From Vicia villosa (Eukaryota > Streptophyta > Magnoliopsida > Fabales > Fabaceae): 64,000 nucleotides of DNA. The position numbers were made by a program, and so were the translations under genes. The notes under the pieces are model-generated. The model was not told the DNA's origin and did not search any database. It saw only the letters and a list, made by a program, of their open reading frames with translations. The DNA lies in NCBI RefSeq assembly GCF_029867415.1, contig NW_026705004.1, forward strand, positions 101,001-165,000, read 5' to 3'. The stretch's first letter is position 1; each line of letters opens with the position of its first letter. Positions 10,702 to 20,939 of this stretch are shown here, piece after piece.

Positions 10702-12798
10702 ATGTGACCCCAGTCTGAGAAGACTAAAGGTAGACGTCCGAGGGTAGTGGTATGCGACTCACCTCAGACAACAGTATCTCCCCGCCCACGGACTCAGCTA
10801 GACCGCATTACTCTCCTCTCCATCTTTTATTAGCCCACCTAGCTATCCATTCCAGCACACTGGGGGACCTAGCTATCCATTCCAGCAGACTAGGGGACCT
10901 AGCTATCCATTCCAGCAGAGTGCTGGACCTAGCTTTCCACCTAGCTTTCCACCACAGGTCCCCCCAGGTTCCCAACAGACTGGGGAATCTCGCACCACAC
11001 ATCCGAAACAGGTGCCCCCATCCTTCCAGCAGACAGGGGGATCACGTACCTCACCTACCACACATATACCTCCAGGCGGTGATGATCATGCGGAGGCAGA
11101 TCAGGATGATATTGAGCAGGATGAGGATGATTTTTTGTTGGATGGCGATAATCTTCAGGGGGACGATAATCCGGATGAGATTCAAATCGTCGATGGCAGA
11201 TATTATATTACGCCTGTCGGAAATAAGTAAGTATCTTATTTATAATTTTTTTAATTAAGTTTACATTTACTTTTTTAATATAAATTTATATTTAACGCAT
11301 TCCAATTCAAATTATTGTTGTTTAGTTTTACTCCGAGTCGGACATCTGCAAAGTTTGTGTGCTATGTGATTCAGCAAATGTATAAAGATGCTTGGACGAG
11401 ATTTGGAGAAGTTCCAAATAGAGATGATTGGTTTAAAAAATTTAAGGTATAATTAATTTGTTTTTGAATTATTATTTATTTTAAAAAAATTATTATAATT
11501 TTCTAACTGTTTATCTTAATGTCAACAGGAAAAGTGCACATGGGATGTTTTGAGCGAGAAGGTTGTTAAAAAAGTCTTTTTCACCAGAGCATCAAAAAGA
11601 CTTTCTGACACCTTACGACGTGTTAGAAAGCGTTGGGAACGTGATGGTAGTTATCCCGCTTGGATGGGCAAAGACACTCTTGATAAACTTCTGGTCTATT
11701 GGGATTCACCTCAATTTAAAGCTAAGTCTGAAAGTGCCAAAAAAATGAGGGCATCTGAAAAAGGTGGGCACGTTAATGCTGGTGGAAGTATAAGTACCTA
11801 CGAACATATGCGACGCATGGTAATTACTACCACTTATATATTGAAGTTATGTTTTGATTAATTATTATATGTATTTAATTAAAGTTAATTTTATTATTTA
11901 GGAAAAGAGGTTGGGAAGAAAACCACTCATGGTCGAGTTAGTTGAGGAGACTCGGACGAAAAAGTCGGGAGAGTATGTTGATGAGCGTACACGGCAAGCT
12001 TTGGTAAGTTATTCAATTTACATTATGAATATTTCTTTTTATTTTAATGACAACTTGGTGACGTGATTTTCACGTGGCAACTAAGAAGTTGCAGCATGAT
12101 TTACATGTGGCAACTGAAGTTGTGGCATGAGAATCACGTGACAACTGATTTTTATTTTATTTAAGTTAATTTAATTTAAGTTTTATATTTAATATTTTTA
12201 TTTTATGTGTAGGAGGATTATCAAACATTGCTTGTAGAATTTTTGGTCACTAATCCGAAATATACTCCTATGGAAGGACAGCCGCTTCATCCAGATGTTG
12301 ATTTTCATATTCGGAATGAAGTTATTGGCGGAAAAGGTCCTAATGGATGTTTTTTTTGGTGGTGGAAGTATGGCGGGATGCTTGAGAAGTGGTGATAGAA
12401 ATTTATTTGAAAGAGTTAGAGATGGGGAAGGATCGTCACGCCCTGCTCAATTGCCCCTGCAAATGATGGAAACAATAAGACAATTGGCGGTAAGTGAGGC
12501 GAGACGCGAGTCAGAGCAACGTGAGACGGCGTTAAAAACCCAATTAGAGGAGCAATAACGACAAATAGAGGCAATGACGAAGAGGCAAGCGGAGATGGAG
12601 GGGGAACAAAGACAAATAGAGATAATGGCCAAGAGGCAAGCGGAGATGGAGGAGCAAATGCGGCTATTTATGCAATTTCATGGAAGCGGTAATCAAATGT
12701 TTGGTGAAAACATTGGAGTTGGTGGTGCACCGGCAAATCAACAAGATAATGATGAAGATTTAAACCTTGATGATTTTCCCGATCCAGGAGATACTTAA
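10702..12798 (+). pseudogene. TnpA-like gene (Transposase_24, Ptta/En/Spm) of CACTA-1
   Basis: Five likely exons with good splice sites: 10702-11226, 11326-11446, 11529-11819, 11902-12003 and 12213-12798. The N-terminus is proline/glutamine-rich with tandem copies of GPSYPFQQ. Then comes the Transposase_24 (PF03004) core (WDVLSEKVVKKVFF, RVRKRWERDG, GGSISTYEHMRRM) and a glutamate-rich coiled tail (KRQAEMEGEQRQIEIM repeat). TnpA-type proteins bind the subterminal repeats and help excision. Codon 2 is TGA (probably CGA originally), a frameshift lies near 10800, another near 12350, and there is a stop at 12556, so the gene is inactive. The repeated GPSYPFQQ units make the exact exon 1 frame uncertain. 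Confidence 0.75.
12055..12150. repeat. Subterminal-type motifs inside a TnpA intron
   Basis: The intron at 12004-12212 contains three consecutive copies of motifs like GTGACGTGATTTTCACGTGGCAAC, each an imperfect palindrome built on CACGTG and separated by AACT/AAGTTG. They resemble the element's own subterminal repeats. Confidence 0.55.
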
Positions 12799-13557
12799 TT
12801 ATTATGTAATATTAATTATATTTTAGTTTTAATTTTAATTTTAATTTTAATGGATGTAAGATATTAAATTTTAATTGATGTATGATAAATTTTAATTTAT
12901 ATTTTGTTTATTACTTATATTTTATATTTTATTATATTATTCAATAAATATATTTTATTAATATTAATATTCAAATTATTTATTAATTATATTTTATATT
13001 TTATTATATTAATTATAATTCTTTATTAATAATAAAAATCTTTTTTAATAACAATAATTAATTTTTTTTAGTAAAAAGAATTTTGTTTAGTGAAGTGGTT
13101 TACATGTCACAAATGTAGTGACATGTGAATCACGTCGCTAGGTTAATTTTTTTTTAAAAAGAATTAAGTTTAGTGACGTGATTTACATTTCACTATATTT
13201 GTAACATATATATCACGTCGCTAGATGCAAAATAAAAAAAATTGTTTTGTAGTGGCATGTTTCCCACGTCACTAATCAGTGGCATGCAAAACACGCCACA
13301 AACTTTCTCCGTTAGTTGTGCCATCCCTGCAAACCTGCTGCATGCCTGCTGTGTCAGCAATATGAGTTGGATAGTGTGTAGGATATAGCGACGTGATATA
13401 CATGTCACTGAATAGTGACGTGAAAACCATGACACTATTAGTTTACCACCTTTCCCCCTGCGACATAGTCTCTCATGTCGCAAATTTTGTGGGGTGACGT
13501 GATATTCCTTTTTGTGGCGTGGGAATAACGTCGCTGGAGAGAACATTTTTTGTAGTG
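12799..13557. repeat. CACTA-1 right end: AT-rich tail and subterminal repeats
   Basis: After the TnpA stop comes about 280 bp of AT-rich 3' sequence. From 13085 on, about nine degenerate copies of the AGTGACGTGAT..CACGTCGCTA motif run to the terminal TTTTTTGTAGTG. The minus-strand frames here are made of these repeats and the flanking GRF gene. Confidence 0.7.
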
Positions 13558-13660
13558 TTGGTATAAAACCATACGACCATCACAACCACATAAATTTTCA
13601 GATTGAGATTTTACAGTGGAATAAGATATATAAACACCTTTGGATGAGTTTGTCTTCAAA
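13558..13660 (-). pseudogene. GRF zinc-finger protein, 5' half, broken by CACTA-1
   Basis: Reading leftward toward CACTA-1, the minus frame encodes ENLCGCDGRMVLYQ, the first cysteine pair region of a GRF-type finger. It stops being gene sequence exactly at the TTG duplication (13558-13560) and continues at 4778 on the other side of the transposon. Codons above about 13660 stay open to 13728 but are not recognisably conserved, so the true start is unknown. See the 3' half at 4611-4778. Confidence 0.6.
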
Positions 13661-14479
13661 TTCGATATTGAAACGAAAATGAACAACAACAATGTCAAAA
13701 ATATTTGATGTACCTTAAAGTAGAACACTGTGTAGATGTTGTTGTCTTATTCCCGATGATGACTATGTAGTTGGTGTTAGGGTGGTTTCTTTTATCAGCG
13801 GAAAAATGGATACTTAGTGTTTAATATATATATATATATATAAAGAAGCGTCAGTGTATATGTTTACCGGGAAAATTGGTAAACAAGCGCCAGTCCTCCA
13901 AAAATACTAAACATTTTGGTTACTCGCATGATCGACTAGATTGATCCTAGGACATGTGCTTTATGTTTGATATATTCTGTTTATAATAAAGAATACTTCG
14001 ACACAAGCCACGTTCATGTTTTGAAGATTGTTTGATTTACATAAATCCTTAAAGTAATGTAATGGCTTGTAACAAAGAGTAAAATAAAGCAAAATCAATT
14101 GTAAATTAAGATGCAATAACGTAAATGACAAGAACTTAAAGATTTTGAAAAAGTTAAAGTTGTATAAATCTGTAAAAACAAAGGATAAAATGGTGTAATT
14201 ATACGTACATTCTTAGAATGACTCGTTTCTCACACACTCATACTTTGAGTGATTTTAATGAGATTTTGTACCAAATGAACACCCTTAATCTATACATTAA
14301 GATCCCTATATATACTAATTCGATGCAACTGTTTCTAACGGTCTTTAGAACTGAACTCGCCACGTTGCGCCATGCATGTTTCTTTCCTCCCCTGAAACTC
14401 CACATGTCTCCAAGTACAACAGATCATGACAAATAATAGTTATACTTTCGCTCCGACTTAACTTCTCTGTCGAAGTAAT
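13661..14479. other. Spacer without recognised gene
   Basis: It holds an (AT)n run at about 13827-13842 and non-coding AT-rich sequence. The frame at 14218-14436 shows no family features. It may be upstream sequence of the gypsy fragment that follows. Confidence 0.3.
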
Positions 14480-15336
14480 CCTTCCCATGAATTCAAGTTG
14501 TCTCATTCGTACAATACCCGCACAAGCCGCAAGAATAGAATGGACGATTTGGAACAAGAGAATGGAGAACTTAGAGAAGAAGTTGCTACATCGAAGGAGT
14601 CTATGGAAAGACTTAACAATATGGTGGAACCATTGACAACTGCACAAAGCCTGCCCTTGCCTGTGATTTCGGAAATTATTTCTACACTGATACTTGCAAG
14701 TGTTCCTCAATACAACATGTCATCCAACCGTCATTGAGGCATGCCTTGCAACTTTATGCCAGAGGGTTACAAACCTCTAGAAATTGAAGTACCAAGATTT
14801 GTCGCCATAATGACTACGCCGCAACTAGTGATACATAATGTTCCTCCACATGAAGAACAATTATACAACTCTGCTGCTAATTAAAGTTCCGGAGTATATG
14901 AATGACTGTATGAGTTTCAAGAACAATTTCTGCAAATGCAAAAGGAACTCAAGGCTCTTCGAGGGCAAGATCTGTTTGGAAAGAATGTTGCAGGCCTTTG
15001 TTTAGTTCCAAATGTTAAGATTCCTCACTTGGTAATGTATGCTCGAAGGATGACTACCCAATCTAATAATCAAAAATTACTGATTCATTACTTCCAAGAC
15101 AGTTTGACTAGTGTTACACTCAAATGGTAAATGGATTTGGACAGTTCTATGATCAGTACTTTTAGTGACCTTAGAGAAGCTTTTGTTAAACAGTACAAGT
15201 ACAACTTAGATATATGGCTCCAGACAGAGATCAACTCCGATATATGTCTCAAAACGATAAAGAAAGTTTTAAAGAATACGCTCAAAGATGGCATAGTCAT
15301 ATTTTTGACCATGCTCTTCACAGTTTTTTGACCATG
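14480..15336 (+). pseudogene. Ty3/gypsy gag fragment
   Basis: The frame starting SHSYNTRTSRKNRMDDLEQE, with a coiled ELREEVATSKESMERL segment, and later landmarks (MQKELKALRGQDLFGKN, LVPNVKIP, LIHYFQDSL, LREAFVKQYKYN, APDRDQLRYMSQNDKESFKEYAQRW) match the gag of legume Ty3/gypsy elements. Gag forms the virus-like particle. The usual ATG is TTG (14498), there are several stops, and the stretch between VKIP and LVMYARRM lacks residues that usually lie there, so an internal deletion is likely. A 23 bp direct repeat (TTTTTGACCATGCTC.TCACAG) at about 15301-15346 marks the join to repeat R. No protease, RT or LTR follows. Confidence 0.7.
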
Positions 15337-16807
15337 CTCCTCACAGCTTTGCCCCATCAAAGTTTGAGGTATGCTATGTTAATATTTTTTTATTTCTCTA
15401 CTACTTTTTCGAATAAATAAGTATTATACTTTTGAATTTGAATGCATCTTAAACTTGTTTCTGGATTGCTGTAAGTTGCTTCAAACCTTAATACTTTTAT
15501 GCCATTCCTGATCCTGATAGACAGTCTACCAACAAGATTTTTAAGAGATCAATAAACTCATATATTATTTTCTAGATTAATGCCAAAAAACTAATGTATT
15601 CTTCCTTTATTAATAGATAATGTATGTATTTATTTTAATTTATCAAGATCGTGAATGATTTATAATTTTAAAAAATAATAGTTTAATTCTAAGTAACTTA
15701 TTAGAGAAATCATTCATGTTTATAATACATGCATGTTTATTTTTTAAAATAATCATTCATGTTTATTTTTTAAAATAATATTTGAAAAATCTTTAGTAAC
15801 ACATGTAATTTATGTTTATTTTAATTCTTGTTTGAATGGTTTATTTTATAAAAAAAATATTCTTAAGTAACTTATAGAAATATTTATCAAGTGTTATCAC
15901 TATTTCACGTTTAAGGAACAATTGGTAATTGTTGTTAGAATGTTGTCAGATATGATAACATTTGAAAATTGTCCCTAAAGAGTGTTCTCACTGTACCACT
16001 TTTAGGGGACATTTCTTAGCAGTTGCAATTCTTAACAACACTTTAAAAACGTTCTCTAAGATGTTTCAGAAAAACATCCCCTTTTCCTATAGCTTAGGGG
16101 ACGTTTTAAGAAAGTGTGCCTAAAAAGAAAAAATAAACGTCTCCTTAGGCAACGCTCGCACAGAGGACAGCTGAAAACCGTTCCCTATTATTTTAGGCAA
16201 CATTTTTCTCAATTCTGGCAACATTTCTCAGTTGTTGTCAAAGAGGAAAAATGTTGTCTACGATTGTATGACGATCATTGTTATAAGATCGTGGTCTTGG
16301 TTATCTTCTTTTTGTAGTTTAGAGGATGGATGTAATTTTTCTATTTGAAATGCTCTTCCTCTTCTTTGTTTTAGGAAGTAAGTGGGTCTTGTGTTGCCTA
16401 TTATTGACGTAGCTATAAAAATGTGTCTCATAGTTTCATATTGATATAAACATTTATTTTGATTGCCGAACAAATTGAATAGGTGAGTTTGAATAGTAAG
16501 ATTCATGTCAGTGTCCAAAATTATGAGAACAGGACAATGACAAGAAAATGGAAGTTCTCAGTCTTCCTCAACTCTCTCATGACTATGTAATTTCAGTTTT
16601 TTGATAATATTTGTGTGATTGTTTATAAGATACATACAAGTGTTGTAGAATAGGTGGCTTGCTATTTAAGGTATAGAATGACAATGATAGAGTGAGAAAG
16701 TTTTTGAATTATCTAACTCAGAAAGCATACTAAAACTTGACACTATAGAGTAAGAAAGTTTCTAACATATTTAACAAAAAAACATATTTAACATTGACTT
16801 AATATTG
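15337..16807. repeat. Dispersed repeat R, copy B (internally deleted)
   Basis: It matches copy A from GACCATGCTCCTCA onward but lacks about 1.15 kb, including the MITE and the acidic exon, and carries a short unrelated AT-rich stretch at about 15640-15790 instead. From AATTTATGTTTATTTTAATTC onward the match resumes and runs to the TTGACTC end at about 16807, where a copia gag begins. It is more diverged from copies A and C than these are from each other. Confidence 0.65.
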
Positions 16808-19315
16808 ACTCAAATACAAGAAACTTAAAAACAATCTTGCAGTAGAAACACAGAAACTTAAATTAGAGAATTTTGATCTTAAAGAAAATAATCTTAAACT
16901 CATCGAGGAATTAAAAATTCAAAAGATTTCTATGTCAGATAGTGTTTCAAGTTCTAAAGATATTTTGAAAGAATATGACGTTGGCTTTCATAAATTTCTG
17001 GCTAAAAGTATAAATAGAAGCAAGATAGCTTCTATGATTTATGGTGTAAGTAGAAATAATAGAACTGGAATTGGCTATGAGACACCCAAGGGAAAAGAAC
17101 CATATCAACCTAAACTGCTTGATGAAATGAAAATCACATATAAACCCTTGCACACACAATTTAATTTTGAACACACTCATGACATCAAATATACATCCTA
17201 TTCTGATAGTTCTCATGCTAGACCTAAGTTCAAACATAACTTTAGGCACATTAACACCAAAGGACCCAAAAAGATATGGGTACCTAAGGAGAAAATAATT
17301 TATGTTGCAGATGTCCTTAGTAGTGAAGTTAAAACACCAGTCATGGTACCTGGACTCTGGATTCTCGCGTAACATGACAGGAATAAAGTCTATGTTCCAA
17401 AGCTTGGAACTTAAGTCAGGCGGAGACGTTAGATTTGGAGGGAACCAAAAAGGAAAGATTATTGGTTTAGGAACTATCAGTAACGGTAACTCTCCCTCTA
17501 TAACTAATGTTTTACTGGTAGAAGGATTAGCTCATAACTTATTATATATAAGTCAGTTAAGTGACAACGACTATGACATAATCTTTAATCAAAAGTCTTG
17601 TAAGGCTGTTAGTCAGAAGGACAGATCAATCCTTTTTACTGGTAAGAGAAGGAACAACATTTATAAAATTGATCTTTCTGAACTTAAAAATCAGAAAGTA
17701 ACTTGTCTCCTGTCTATTAATGATGAGCAATGGGTTTGGCACAGAAGATTGGAACATGTTAGCTTGAGGAGATTATCTCAACTCAACAAACTCAATTTGG
17801 TAAGAGGTCTCCCAAATCTGAAGTTCAACTCAGATGCTCTTTGTGAAGCATGTCAAAAGGAAAAGTTTTCAAAAACTTCTTTTAAATCTAAAAATGTTAT
17901 TTCCTCCTCTAAACCATTAGAACTTCTGCATATTGATTTATTTGGTCAAGTTAAAACTGCATCAATCAGAGGCATGAAGTACGGATTGGTTATTGTTAAT
18001 GACTACAACAGATGGACATGGGTAAAATTTTTAAAACACAAAGATGAGTCACATAATGTGTTCTTTGACTTCTGTAACCAAGTTCAAAATGAAAAAGAGC
18101 TTAAAATCATAAAGGTTAGAAGTGATCATGGAGGAGAATTTGAGAACCATCTCTTTGAGAAGTTCTTCAAAGAAAATGAAATCTCTCATAATTTCTTCTG
18201 TCTTAGAACTCCTCAACAATATGGAGTTGTAGAACGTAAGAACAGAACATTTCAAGAAATGGCTAGGACTATGATTAATGAAACTAATATGGCTAAACAT
18301 TTATGGGTAGAAGCAATAAACACAGCATGTTGTATTCAAAATAGAATCTCCATAAGACCCATTCTTGAAAAGACTCCCTATGAACTGTGGAAAAATAGAA
18401 AACCCAACATTTCATATTTTCATCCATTTGGATGTACTTGCTATATTCTAAATACTAAAGAACATCTGAACAAGTTTGACTCTAAAGCACAAAAGTGTTT
18501 TCTGCTGGGATACTCTGAACGTTCAAAAGGCTATAGAATATATAATACAAAAACCTTGATTGTTGAAGAGTCAATCAATATCAGATTTGATGATAAGCTT
18601 GGCCATCAAAAGCCAAAACAATTTGAAAATTGTGCAGATATGGAAGTACAGGTCACAAACTCTGAAGACTCAAAAGCTGAAAATGCATCAGAAGTTCCTC
18701 CAATCACAATTATGGAGAACTTGAGAAATTCTGAAGAACCCTCTCTCAGAAGATTTTCGAGACTCACTACTCATCATCTAGAAGATGTCATTTTTGGAAA
18801 CAAAGATGACCCCATCAGAACAAGATCATTTCTCAAGAGCAATGAAAACTCACTATTTGGATTAGTTTCTATGATTGAGCCAACTTCAATTGATGAAGCT
18901 CTTCAAGATACAGATTAGATTATTGCTATGAAAGAAGAACTAAATCAATTTACAAGAAATGATGTAAGGGATCTAGTTCCAAGGCTTAAAGGATTCAATA
19001 TCATTGGAACAAAGTGGGTGTTCAGAAACAAACTAAACGAGCAAGGTGAAGTCATCAGAAACAAAGCACGACTGGTTGCACAAGGATATAGTCCACAGGA
19101 AGGTATTGACTATAATGAAACCTTTGCCCCAGTCGCCAAGTTAGAATCTATCAGACTATTAATTGCTTATGATGCTCAATATAACATCACTTTATATCAA
19201 ATGGATTTCAAAAGTGCATTTTTAAATAGTTACATTGAAGAAAAAGTTTATGTTCATCAACCCCTGGCTTTGAAGACTCAAAATATCCAAAACATGATTT
19301 TAAACTTAAAAAAAT
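16808..19315 (+). pseudogene. Ty1/copia (SIRE/Maximus-like) gag-pol fragment
   Basis: In order: a coiled gag part (LKLENFDLKENNLKLI-like), a linker with KGPKKIWVPK, an aspartic protease site (YLDSGFSRNMTG, with the usual Cys after DSG now Phe), gag-pre-integrase (WVWHRRLEHVSLRRL), integrase (HIDLFGQ, VRSDHGGEF, TPQQYGVVERKNRT) and the start of reverse transcriptase (TKWVFRNKLNEQG, ARLVAQGYSQ-like, YNETFAPVAKLE, MDFKSAFLN). The element is cut off soon after, before the YVDD box. Damage: a frameshift near 17310, a TAG at 18916 where TGG is expected, and a frameshift near 19265. No LTRs were found next to it. Lineage by recognition. Confidence 0.85.
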
Positions 19316-19815
19316 TTCAATTACTCAAAAGAGACTAATATAAAGGAAGATAATAATATAATTATCTATGAATGGTCAAAGCTAGAAAAAATCAAAGAAG
19401 AGTGGTTTCAAAAGAAATAATAAAGAAATCATAGCAAAATATGATGACTCTAAACAATCCTTTTATGAATATTATGAGAAGAAAAATGTGGCTCTCACAA
19501 CCAATGATTCACGTGATATTGAAGACAATGAATCATGATATTATGAAAACAAATATTAGGTATTTCCTAATCTATCTTGGGATAAAATAATTTTATATTT
19601 ATTTGAGTTGTTGATAAAAAATTAAAGGATTTCCAATAAACAAAAGTTTCTAAAAAAGGTTCAAGATATTCCACTATAACATAACAACACACTTAAAAGG
19701 TGATGTGCAATTTTAAAGGATGAAAATAATTTTTTTTTAAAATGAAGTTTTCAAACGTTATAAAATAAGTAAGTCTAATTATTAAAATAATAAAAATGAT
19801 TTATAGGAATTCCTT
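19316..19815. other. Unassigned AT-rich stretch with coding-like pieces
   Basis: Two short open stretches read like protein: one at about 19345-19410 (EDNNIIIYEWSKLEKIKEEW) and, one base out of frame, one at about 19412-19537 (AKYDDSKQSFYEYYEKKN). I do not recognise the family. The sequence continues on the far side of CACTA-2 at 36164. Confidence 0.3.
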
Positions 19816-20159
19816 CACTACGCAGTACAAGGGCTACGACAACTCTTATTTTGGTCTTTTAGAGCGCTGCCGTAGGTAACGACGGCGTTTTTGAAACGCC
19901 AAAAGCGCTCTCGTAGTCTCCCCTATAGCAGCGCTTTTTCCATAAAAGCGCTCTCGTAGCCTCCCCATATAGCAGCACTTTTATCCAGAAAAGCGCTCTC
20001 GTAGCATCCCCTATAGCAGCGCTTTTTCCAGAAAGCGCTTTCGTGGGTTGCGCTTTTTTTATCTTTTATGTTTTTTTTTTTATCTTAGGTAATGCTTTTA
20101 GTTATAAAGCGCTTTCTTAGGTAGGCCTTTAAGAGCGTTTTTGAAAGCGTTGTCGTTGC

Positions 20160-20340
20160 TAAACGCAGTATTTTAAAGTGCAACCTGTAATTTAAGCCTC
20201 CCAGTTCGACCTGTAATTTATATTTGTTTTCAACCTGTAATATTTTCGACCTGTAATATATTTTCAACTTGTAATATTTTCAACCCATATTTATTTCGAC
20301 CTGTAATATATTTTCAACCTGTAATATTTTCAACCATAGG
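20160..20340. repeat. Short tandem repeats, CCTGTAATATTTTC(A/G)A
   Basis: About nine copies of an 18-20 bp unit (ACCTGTAATATTTTCGACCTGTAATATATTTTCA and variants) lie between the right subterminal repeats and the TnpA-Ulp1 3' end. The same array is at 59372-59490 in CACTA-4, so it belongs to the family. An (AT)n run follows at 20388-20406. Confidence 0.75.
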
Positions 20341-20939
20341 TAGGACATTATATACCAATATAATACCATTATAATCCAAAATAATATATATATATATATA
20401 TATATACACCATTATAGTTCAATTCACATGTAACTAACTCAGCTCAAACAAACTAAATCAGATACATATAACTAACTCATCTCTAACACTAACTAAATTA
20501 GAATATAAGCCCGAAATGTAAAAAATCCGACGAGCGCACGGTCCTGGTCCTGCAAAGTATGAACAGAACAACACGGTCAATTAAACTAACTTTGCTCAAA
20601 CACATTTAAAGGCTCCAACATCTATACTTCAAATTTTCCAAGAAAACAAATTGTCATTTAGTAACATCAACAATATTATTAGCAACAATTTCATGTGATT
20701 TGCAACTCAATCTACCAATGTAATGTGTCATCAATCCAGTCTCAAATCAAACTATCAGCACCACTTAACAACAACAAAAACAAACTCGATTCATATAATA
20801 ACGTCATCATCGTCAACTAATATTAAGCAAAATGAACCAACATCCACCAAAGAAACTCAAACACAAAGTCATTATCAAATTCCGTCACACAGTAATGTAT
20901 TCATAAAACTTTTCACACAATAATGTATTCATACCTATA
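20341..20939. other. CACTA-2 3' region without recognised gene
   Basis: AT-rich sequence downstream of the TnpA-Ulp1 stop. The plus frame at 20723-20923 is low-complexity (Thr/Ser/Gln-rich) with no family features; I see no gene. Confidence 0.35.

Larger units (their letters stand above)
4779..13557 (+). mobile_element. CACTA-1: En/Spm-type DNA transposon
   Basis: An 8,779 bp element with ends CACTACAAGAAA (4779) and TTTTTTGTAGTG (to 13557), flanked by the 3 bp direct repeat TTG (4776-4778 and 13558-13560). CACTA termini plus a 3 bp duplication define the En/Spm superfamily. Both ends carry many subterminal palindromes of the type AGCGACGTGA...TCACGTCGCT. Inside, on the plus strand, are a TNP2 transposase gene (6986-10530) and a TnpA-like gene (10702-12798), the two-gene layout of the family. 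Both genes carry nonsense mutations, so the copy is not autonomous now. It sits inside a GRF zinc-finger coding sequence. Confidence 0.92.

Noticed and set aside
10752..11258. Long frame rich in HLAIHSS repeats
   Set aside because: It is the wrong frame of the GPSYPFQQ repeats of TnpA.
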